Positions 5,775-10,955 of a stretch of 10,955 bases of DNA are shown here, piece by piece. Under the pieces are notes generated by a model. That model did not search any database and was not told where the DNA came from. It saw only the letters and a program-made list of their open reading frames with translations. A program made the translations under genes and the position numbers. Numbering within the stretch: position 1 is the stretch's first letter; each line of letters opens with the position of its first letter. The stretch comes from DASRZM01 sp035686365 (GTDB taxonomy: Bacteria; Pseudomonadota; Gammaproteobacteria; Xanthomonadales; Xanthomonadaceae), in NCBI GenBank assembly GCA_035686365.1, contig DASRZM010000011.1, positions 1-10,955 on the forward strand, in the 5' to 3' direction.

Positions 5775-7961
5775 ATGCACAAAAAGGCGCCGATGAGCCA
5801 CAACGGCAAGCCCGGCACGGACCGCGACCCCGGCATCACGCTGGCGATGGCGCTGCCGCAGCGCGTGGCCGACGGTGCGTCCACGATCATCGTCGAAGCG
5901 GGCGCGCAGACACCGGCGCCCGGCCCGCAACCGGGCGCGGCCACCGGCACCCCCCGCTACGCCATCGTCGGCCACGCCGGCAGCGGTGGCATGGCCACGG
6001 TGCACGTGGCGCGCGACCTGGAACTGCTGCGCACGGTCGCGCTCAAGCAGCTCGCCGCCGGGATCGCCGGCACCGGCAGCGCGCGCCTGCGTTTCCTGCG
6101 CGAGGTCCAGATCACCGCGCAGCTCGACCACCCGCAGATCGTCCCGGTGTACGGCCTGGAGGTGGCGCCGGACGGCGCGCCGGCCTATGCGATGAAGTTC
6201 GTCGACGGCCGCACGCTGGAGGACCTGCTGGAGGAGGCGCGCACGGCACACGAGGAGGGCCGCCACGACGAATCCTGCGCGCTGCCGATGCGGATCGAAC
6301 ACTTCCTGAAGGTCTGCGACGCGGTCGATTTCGCGCACGACAAGGGCGTGATCCACCGCGACCTGAAGCCGGCCAACGTGATGATCGGTCCGCACAACGA
6401 GATCTACGTGATGGACTGGGGCATCTGCCGCCTTTTCGATCGCGACGATCGCGACGAGATCGAGGACGCGGCCGTTGCACCGGTGACTGACGCCAGCGGC
6501 GGCCACGCCACCGAGTACGGCGCCGTGATCGGCACCCCGCGCTACATGTCGCCGGAGCAGGCGCAGGGCCGCAGCGACGAACTCGGACCGCTCAGCGACC
6601 AGTGCGCCCTGGGGCTGATCCTGCAGGAGCTGGTGACCCTGTCCCCATCGATCGGCGGCGGCGATGCGCAGCAGATGCTGGTCGCCGCCGCCCACGGCCG
6701 GCGCGAGCCGCTGCTCGAATACGGCACGCGGCGCGCGGTGCCCGCGCCGCTGCGGGCGATCGTCGAGCGCGCCACGGCGCTGGAGCCCAGGCGCCGCTAC
6801 GCCAGCGTGCGCGCGCTGGCCGACGACCTGCGCCGCTATCTGCGGGGCGAGGCGGTGCAGGCGCTGCCCGACACGCTGTGGCAGAAGGCGCTGCGCTATG
6901 TCGGCCGCCATCGCCAGCAGGTGCTGCTGGCGGTCGTGGGCCTGGTGGCGGTGGCCGCGATCGGCTTCGCGCTGCTGCTGCAACGGCACGAGCGCGAGCT
7001 GCTGGCGCAGCAGCAGCGCGAAGCCCGGGTCCGCACCCTGGTCGATGCGCTCGCCGGCCAGGGCGACCGACTGCAGTTGCGGCTGATGCGGCTGCAGGGC
7101 GAGCTGGACGCATTGGCCACCGCCGCCACCCACCTGCTGCGCCACGGCCAGCCGGCCGATGCGCTTTTGTACTGGAGCCAGGACTACCGCGACCCGGCGG
7201 CGCGCCCGCCCGACTTCGGTCCGCAGCCCGGGTTCGCGCAGGCGGTCAGCCTGGCCTACGGGGTGTGGTCGCACCCGCCGCAGGTCGCACGCGAAGCGGT
7301 GCTGCCCGAGGCGCAGCGCCTGTACAACCTGCTGCCCTACCGCAACGAGCTGTTCACCGAGGCGCGTTCGACGCTGGGGGACGGATCCGGGGCCAGCGGC
7401 GTGGCGCGGTTCGTCATCGCGCTCGAATCGGGCCTGTGCGTGCACTACCCCGGTGTGGCTTCGTTGGCAGCCGACCACGATTCGCGCAACACGGTCGGGT
7501 ACCGGAACTCCATAGGCCATCGGGGTGCGCTGTGGGGCGCGCCCTACGTGGATGCCGAGAGCGGCACCCTGCTGCTGCCGCTGAGCGAGTCGCTGCGCAC
7601 GCCCGACGGCGCCGCGCTGGGCCTTGCCTCGATCGATCTGTCGCTGGACTACATCGTGCACAACCTGCTCGGCGGCAGCGACGCCGGCGACGGCATCACC
7701 GTGCTGCTCGACGCCGAGGGCCGCGTGCTGGCCAGCGAGCAGGTACTGACCGGTGGCGCCGGCACCGATGGCGCGCTGCGGCTGCAGCCGTTCCCGGATC
7801 CGGCCCTGGTCGAAGCCTTGCGCGATGACGACCTGGGCACACTCGAAACCGAAGCGTTCGGCGACACCGCCACCCTCGCCTACGACCGCATCCAGCCCAC
7901 CGGCTGGATACTGGTCACGCGCATGCCCAACGCGCAGCTGTACGGCGCCGGTGGACGCTGA
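5775..7961 (+). CDS. Membrane Ser/Thr protein kinase with C-terminal extracytoplasmic double-Cache-like sensor domain
   Basis: 728 aa. Residues 1-60 are a Pro/Ala-rich tail. Residues 61 to ~350 are a Hanks-type kinase: glycine loop VGHAGSGGMA (66-74), Lys91 in VALKQL, Glu110 in the C helix, HRDLKPAN with catalytic Asp196, and Asp214 in DWG (in place of DFG). An acidic activation segment leads to GTPRYMSPEQ (253-262). One membrane helix follows (about 383-403, LLAVVGLVAVAAIGFALL). The rest is predicted extracytoplasmic: a long helix, then SGLCVHYPG, a DSRN...Y576 segment, W587-GAPYVD, and LGLASIDLSL with Asp621. These correspond in order to landmarks of the dCache_1 sensor fold (ayPG, RpWY, W..PY.D, G...DI.L). 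The N-terminal kinase/C-terminal sensor topology parallels PASTA kinases with another sensor. The start could also be ATG 5793, preceded by AAGG. Probably co-transcribed with the dehydrogenase. Kinase sure; Cache assignment by pattern only. Confidence 0.88.
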   Translation: MHKKAPMSHNGKPGTDRDPGITLAMALPQRVADGASTIIVEAGAQTPAPGPQPGAATGTPRYAIVGHAGSGGMATVHVARDLELLRTVALKQLAAGIAGTGSARLRFLREVQITAQLDHPQIVPVYGLEVAPDGAPAYAMKFVDGRTLEDLLEEARTAHEEGRHDESCALPMRIEHFLKVCDAVDFAHDKGVIHRDLKPANVMIGPHNEIYVMDWGICRLFDRDDRDEIEDAAVAPVTDASGGHATEYGAVIGTPRYMSPEQAQGRSDELGPLSDQCALGLILQELVTLSPSIGGGDAQQMLVAAAHGRREPLLEYGTRRAVPAPLRAIVERATALEPRRRYASVRALADDLRRYLRGEAVQALPDTLWQKALRYVGRHRQQVLLAVVGLVAVAAIGFALLLQRHERELLAQQQREARVRTLVDALAGQGDRLQLRLMRLQGELDALATAATHLLRHGQPADALLYWSQDYRDPAARPPDFGPQPGFAQAVSLAYGVWSHPPQVAREAVLPEAQRLYNLLPYRNELFTEARSTLGDGSGASGVARFVIALESGLCVHYPGVASLAADHDSRNTVGYRNSIGHRGALWGAPYVDAESGTLLLPLSESLRTPDGAALGLASIDLSLDYIVHNLLGGSDAGDGITVLLDAEGRVLASEQVLTGGAGTDGALRLQPFPDPALVEALRDDDLGTLETEAFGDTATLAYDRIQPTGWILVTRMPNAQLYGAGGR

Positions 7962-7984
7962 CGCCCGCTCGCCTTCCTAACGAC

Positions 7985-8062
7985 TGTTGGAGCGGCCCAT
8001 AGCCGCGATCCGGATGCTGGAACGGTACGGCAGTGCGATCGCGGCCATGGGCCGCTCCCACG
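7985..8062. repeat. REP pair, family A copy 3
   Basis: Arms 7985-8008 and 8039-8062 (24 bases each, 30-bp spacer) follow the family A pattern TGTTGGAGCGGCC...CCGCGA. The central bases differ from copy 1 (CCAT/ATGG instead of CGTT/AACG), and pairing between arms is largely kept. Four mismatched positions are near the middle and the outer end. It lies between the convergent kinase and frdD genes and could end transcripts from both sides (inference). Confidence 0.88.
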
Positions 8063-8094
8063 ACGGCGACCCGAAACACGACGGCGACCCGAAA
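8059..8094. repeat. 18-bp tandem duplication
   Basis: CACGACGGCGACCCGAAA occurs twice, head to tail, at 8059-8076 and 8077-8094, with no mismatch. The first copy begins in the last four bases of the adjacent repeat element. It ends 14 bases before the frdD stop codon. It is non-coding on both strands as far as I can see and may vary in copy number between strains. Confidence 0.95.
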
Positions 8095-8108
8095 AGGCTT
8101 CTTGCGAC

Positions 8109-8450
8109 TCACACCTGCAGCAGGGACCACCCTGCAACGACGCAGCCCGCGGCCGCGGCCAGGTAGACCAGGACGGCAACGGCTGTGTCCGCGCGCACGC
8201 CCAGGTCGTGCAAGGTGATGCGCAGGCGATGGGCGGCGTGCCACAGCAGCAGGAAGATCGTGCCGAACAGGGCCGCCTTGCCCAGCCAGTGCCCGGCAAA
8301 CGCCTGCGCGCGTTCGTAGCCCAGCAGCTCCGGCAGCACGCCCAGGGCGGGCAGCAGGGTCAGCACGACCAGGGCCGGCACCAGCAACGCCGCCACCGTG
8401 CCGCCGGCCGCGAACAGTGCCCAGATCACCGGCTTGTTGGACTTGGCCAT
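8109..8450 (-). CDS. frdD: Fumarate reductase membrane subunit FrdD
   Basis: A 113-aa hydrophobic protein, the second membrane anchor of quinol:fumarate reductase; with FrdC it binds the quinone and holds FrdAB to the inner membrane. The start KPVIWALFAAGGTVAALLVP matches the PVFWGLFGAGG region of Escherichia coli FrdD, with Trp10 in the conserved place. GYERAQAFAGHWLGKA and WHAAHRLRITLHDL (His71, His74, His81) also correspond. Three membrane helices are expected: about 14-38, 55-78 and 88-110. The length is close to the 119 aa of the E. coli protein. ATG 8450 lies 2 bases after the frdC stop; a GGAG (8464-8461) is rather far upstream, so coupling to frdC is likely. It is the last gene of the operon. 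Confidence 0.92.
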   Translation of the reverse strand: MAKSNKPVIWALFAAGGTVAALLVPALVVLTLLPALGVLPELLGYERAQAFAGHWLGKAALFGTIFLLLWHAAHRLRITLHDLGVRADTAVAVLVYLAAAAGCVVAGWSLLQV

Positions 8451-8452
8451 GC

Positions 8453-8845
8453 TCAGAACGCTCCGGCCGCGTACAGCAGCGCCAGCGACAGCACCAGCCA
8501 GAGCGCGTAGTGCGCACCGACGATGACGGCCTCGGGCACGAAGCGCTCGCCGATCTGCATCGGCATGGCCTTGGGCGCGAGCTTGAACCAGCTACTGGTG
8601 TGGTAGAGCGCGAACGCCAGCACGAACAGGTGGAAGACCAGGCTCGCCGGCTGCATCAGCCAATGCACGAACGCCTCGAACGCCTGGCGTCCTTCCGCCA
8701 GCCGCACCAGCGCCACCACCAGCATCGCGGCGTATGCGCCGATGAAGACGCAGCTGAGCTCGCGCGCCATGTAGCGCAGGTAGCGCGGCTGACGCAGGAA
8801 CCAGCCGTAGCGCGACACCTCGCGCAGATGGGGCCGTCCGGTCAT
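8453..8845 (-). CDS. frdC: Fumarate reductase membrane subunit FrdC
   Basis: A 130-aa first membrane anchor of the quinol:fumarate reductase complex. The N-terminus (FLRQPRYLRYMARELSCVFI) carries Glu29 in ARE, at the same number as the quinone-site Glu29 of E. coli FrdC. VHWLMQPASLVFHLFVLAFA, then LYHTSSWFKLAPKAMP, match the family's long second helix and its HT..WF.LAPKA signature. Three membrane helices are visible (about 29-50, 63-85 and 105-127). Its ATG overlaps the frdB stop as ATGA (8845-8842), and GGAG at 8855-8852 gives a good ribosome binding site. E. coli-type Frd membrane subunits lack haem, and nothing here suggests otherwise. Confidence 0.94.
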   Translation of the reverse strand: MTGRPHLREVSRYGWFLRQPRYLRYMARELSCVFIGAYAAMLVVALVRLAEGRQAFEAFVHWLMQPASLVFHLFVLAFALYHTSSWFKLAPKAMPMQIGERFVPEAVIVGAHYALWLVLSLALLYAAGAF

Positions 8846-9585
8846 CTGCTACTCCACGGCATCAGGTGCTCGCGGAACCAGTCCACGGTGCTCCTGATCT
8901 TGACCTGCTGCAGCGCGCCGGCCGGGTCCACGTGCTCCGGGCACACCTCCGAGCAGGCGCCGACGAACGAACACTCCCAGACCCCTTCGGTGGACGCGAC
9001 CTCCTGCTGCCGGGCCTCGCGACCACCGTCGCGCGAGTCCTGGTTGTAGCGGTGCGCCAGGGCGATCGCGGCCGGGCCGATGAACCGCGGGACCAGGCCG
9101 TACTCCGGGCACGCTGCGTAGCACAGCATGCAGTTGATGCACTGCGTGTAGCGCTTGTACGCGCCCAGCTGCGCGGGCGTCTGCAGGCACTCGCCCTCGG
9201 CGAGGGCCCTGGCCTGCTTCGGGACCAGGTAGGGCTTCACGCGCTGCAGCTTGTCGATGAAGTCGTCGATCACGGTGACCAGGTCGCGCTGGATCGGAAA
9301 ATGCGCCAGCGGTTCGACCCGGATCACGCCCGGGTAGCTGCGCAGGAAGGCCTTGCACGAAAGGGTCGGCTCGCCGTTGATCATCATGCCGCAGCTGCCG
9401 CACACGGCCATGTGGCACGACCACCGGTAGCTCAGCGTCGGGTCGATGGTCTCCTTGATGTGGTTGAGCGCGTCGAGCACGACCCACTCGACCTCGCAGT
9501 CCACGTCATAGCGCTGGAAATGCGGTTCGCTGTCCGTTTCCGGGTTGTAGCGCAGCACCTCAAGCTCGACGCTGCGGCGGCTCAT
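8842..9585 (-). CDS. frdB: Fumarate reductase iron-sulfur subunit FrdB
   Basis: A 247-aa protein that passes electrons from the membrane quinol to the flavoprotein FrdA. The [2Fe-2S] ligands are Cys57, Cys62, Cys65 and Cys77 in SCHMAVCGSCGMMINGEPTLSC-type spacing. The second domain has Cys149, Cys152, Cys155 and Cys159 (CINCMLCYAACP), plus Cys205, Cys211 and Cys215. By analogy with E. coli FrdB these split into a [4Fe-4S] centre (149, 152, 155, 215) and a [3Fe-4S] centre (159, 205, 211). All cluster ligands are present. The start was chosen at ATG 9585 (MSRRSVELEVLRYNP), with GGAGG six bases upstream inside the end of frdA; the ATG overlaps the frdA stop (ATGA). The frame is open further upstream to 10419, but that part is antisense-like noise over frdA. 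The stop overlaps frdC. Confidence 0.96.
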   Translation of the reverse strand: MSRRSVELEVLRYNPETDSEPHFQRYDVDCEVEWVVLDALNHIKETIDPTLSYRWSCHMAVCGSCGMMINGEPTLSCKAFLRSYPGVIRVEPLAHFPIQRDLVTVIDDFIDKLQRVKPYLVPKQARALAEGECLQTPAQLGAYKRYTQCINCMLCYAACPEYGLVPRFIGPAAIALAHRYNQDSRDGGREARQQEVASTEGVWECSFVGACSEVCPEHVDPAGALQQVKIRSTVDWFREHLMPWSSR

Positions 9586-10955
9586 GCCTGGCCTCCGGAG
9601 TAATCGCGTACGCCGGGCGGCGAGCGGGTGATCACCACGTCGCGCCAGGCCACCGAGGGCGCCTGGCTGCCGCCGAAGGTGGCCAGCGAGTGGCGCAGGA
9701 AGTTGCGATCGTCGCGTTCGGTGAAATCCAGCCGCTGGTGGGCGCCGCGCGACTCGGTGCGCGCCAGCGCGCTCACCGCCACCGCCTCGGCGCAATCGAG
9801 CATCGAGCCCAGCTCCAGCGCCTGCAGCAGGTCGGTGTTGTAGACGTTGGTCTTGTCGTGCAGCTCGATGGCGCCGTAGCGACCGCGCAGCTGCGACAAA
9901 ACGGCGCAGGCCTCGGTCAGACCCTCGCCGCTGCGATAGATGCCGGCGTGCGCCTCCATCACCGCCATCATCTCCCGCCGCAGCCCGGCGAGGGTCTCGC
10001 CGCCGCCGCTGCGCTGGAACAGCTCGCGCAGCCGGGCCTGCGCCGCGTCCGCATGGGCGACCAGCGCCGCGGCGTCGGCGTCGGGCACGCCCTGTTCGAG
10101 GTACTGCGCGGCACTGAGTGCCGCCCGGCGGCCGAACACCAGCAGCTCGGTCAGCGAGTTCGAACCCAGCCGGTTGGCGCCGTTGATACTGACGCAGGCG
10201 CACTCGCCGGCCGCGAACAGACCCGGCAGCGGCGTCGCGCCGGTGATGTCGGTGTCGATGCCGCCCATCATGTAGTGCACCACCGGGCGCACCGGGACCG
10301 GGTCGCTGACCGGATCCACGCCCAGGTAGCTCACCGCCATGTCGCGCACCAGCGGCAGGCGTTCGTCGATCGTCTTCTCGCCCAGGTGGCGCATGTCCAT
10401 CAGCATGCAGTCGCCCCACTGGGTGGGCACCATGTTGCCCTTCTTCTGCTCGTGCCAGAACGCCTGGCTGACGCGGTCGCGCGGGCCCAGCTCCATGGTC
10501 TTGAGCACCGGCTGGCCGACCGGCGTCTCCGGACCCATGCCGTAGTCCTGCAGAAAGCGCCGGCCATGCCGGTTGAGCAGGATCCCGCCCTCGCCGCGGC
10601 AGGCCTCGGTCAGCAGGGTGCCGGTGTTGGGCAGGCCGGTGGGGTGGTACTGCACGAACTCCATGTCCTTGAGCGGCACCCCGGCGCGGTAGGCCAGCGC
10701 CATGCCGTCGCCGGTCTTGATGGCGCCGTTGGTGGTGAATGGGAACATGCGGCCGGCGCCGCCGCTGGCGATGATCACCGCGCCGGCCTGGAACAGGCGC
10801 AATTGGCCGCTGCGCATCTCGATCGCCGTGAAGCCCCGGCAGCGGCCCTCGTCGACGACCAGCCCGGTCGCGAAGTACTCGTCGTAGCGCACGATCGCAG
10901 GGAACTGCAGCGAGGTCTGGAACAGCGTGTGCAGGATGTGGAAGCCGGACTTGTC
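9582..10955 (-). CDS. frdA: Fumarate reductase flavoprotein subunit FrdA, N-terminus outside window
   Basis: 457 residues are visible; the family has about 600, so roughly the first 130-140, including the FAD-binding GAG motif and the FAD-linking His, lie beyond the window edge. The visible part starts DKSGFHILHTLFQTSLQFPA. It contains GGAGRMFPFTTNG, MEFVQYHPTGLPNTG (active-site His), TEACRGEGG (Thr-Glu...Arg of the dicarboxylate site), ELGPRDRVSQ (Arg of the proton shuttle), VHYMMGGIDTD (His) and ANRLGSNS (Arg). All catalytic residues expected in this region are present. The capping and C-terminal helical domain (KTNVYNTDLL, ESRGAHQRLDFTERDD) is close to E. coli FrdA, with a shorter C-terminus ending DYSGGQA. 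Reduces fumarate to succinate at the cytoplasmic face. The promoter is outside the window. Confidence 0.96.
   Translation of the reverse strand, partial: DKSGFHILHTLFQTSLQFPAIVRYDEYFATGLVVDEGRCRGFTAIEMRSGQLRLFQAGAVIIASGGAGRMFPFTTNGAIKTGDGMALAYRAGVPLKDMEFVQYHPTGLPNTGTLLTEACRGEGGILLNRHGRRFLQDYGMGPETPVGQPVLKTMELGPRDRVSQAFWHEQKKGNMVPTQWGDCMLMDMRHLGEKTIDERLPLVRDMAVSYLGVDPVSDPVPVRPVVHYMMGGIDTDITGATPLPGLFAAGECACVSINGANRLGSNSLTELLVFGRRAALSAAQYLEQGVPDADAAALVAHADAAQARLRELFQRSGGGETLAGLRREMMAVMEAHAGIYRSGEGLTEACAVLSQLRGRYGAIELHDKTNVYNTDLLQALELGSMLDCAEAVAVSALARTESRGAHQRLDFTERDDRNFLRHSLATFGGSQAPSVAWRDVVITRSPPGVRDYSGGQA

Noticed and set aside
9582..10419. N-terminal extension of the frdB frame to a 525-codon protein
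   Set aside because: The extra part is Arg/Gly/Ala-rich shadow sequence over frdA; ATG 9585 has GGAGG and the ATGA overlap, and the protein from there matches FrdB in length and cysteine positions.

Overview
This is a GC-rich proteobacterial chromosomal segment. It most resembles a member of the Xanthomonadaceae/Lysobacteraceae (Luteimonas, Lysobacter or Stenotrophomonas-like). The assignment rests on the strong GC3 bias, the two families of GTAG-type repetitive extragenic palindromes between genes, and the protein types present. No marker gene in the window proves the genus.

Layout, left to right. (1) 1-153 (+): the end of a HicB-family antitoxin-like gene. (2) 250-1131/1155 (-): a solitary Nmad3-type gene (nucleotide-modification-associated domain 3), convergent with HicB. 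Its stop codon lies inside a palindromic repeat. (3) 1156-1509: a divergent intergenic region with an AT-rich inverted repeat, three pieces of repeat elements and a 14-bp perfect palindrome. (4) 1510-2949 (+): an alpha/beta hydrolase whose frame runs without a stop into a 34-residue Lys-rich small protein that has its own ribosome binding site. A strong GC hairpin follows. (5) 3026-3930 (+): a glutathione S-transferase-like gene coupled by an ATGA overlap to an 85-residue membrane hairpin protein. The TAG stop of the latter is part of another repeat element. (6) 4131-7961 (+): an ALDH4-type 1-pyrroline-5-carboxylate dehydrogenase, followed after 12 bases by a membrane Ser/Thr protein kinase with a C-terminal extracytoplasmic domain that looks like a double Cache. 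(7) 7962-8108: a convergent gap with a repeat element and an 18-bp tandem duplication. (8) 8109-10955 (-): frdD, frdC, frdB and most of frdA, in the order frdABCD, with ATGA overlaps at frdA/frdB and frdB/frdC.

How the genes work together. The frd genes encode a membrane quinol:fumarate reductase for anaerobic or microaerobic respiration. The P5C dehydrogenase completes proline catabolism to glutamate. The adjacent kinase could be a transmembrane sensor of a small molecule, and its close spacing suggests co-transcription with the dehydrogenase. The GST-like and membrane proteins form a tight pair of unknown purpose. The Nmad3 protein belongs to a family predicted from genome context to take part in DNA base modification or its sensing, but no modification partner is visible here.

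The items most worth a second look are the kinase-Cache/dehydrogenase pair, the lone Nmad3 gene with its operator-like inverted repeat, and the two GTAG repeat families, one member of each of which supplies the stop codon of a neighbouring gene.
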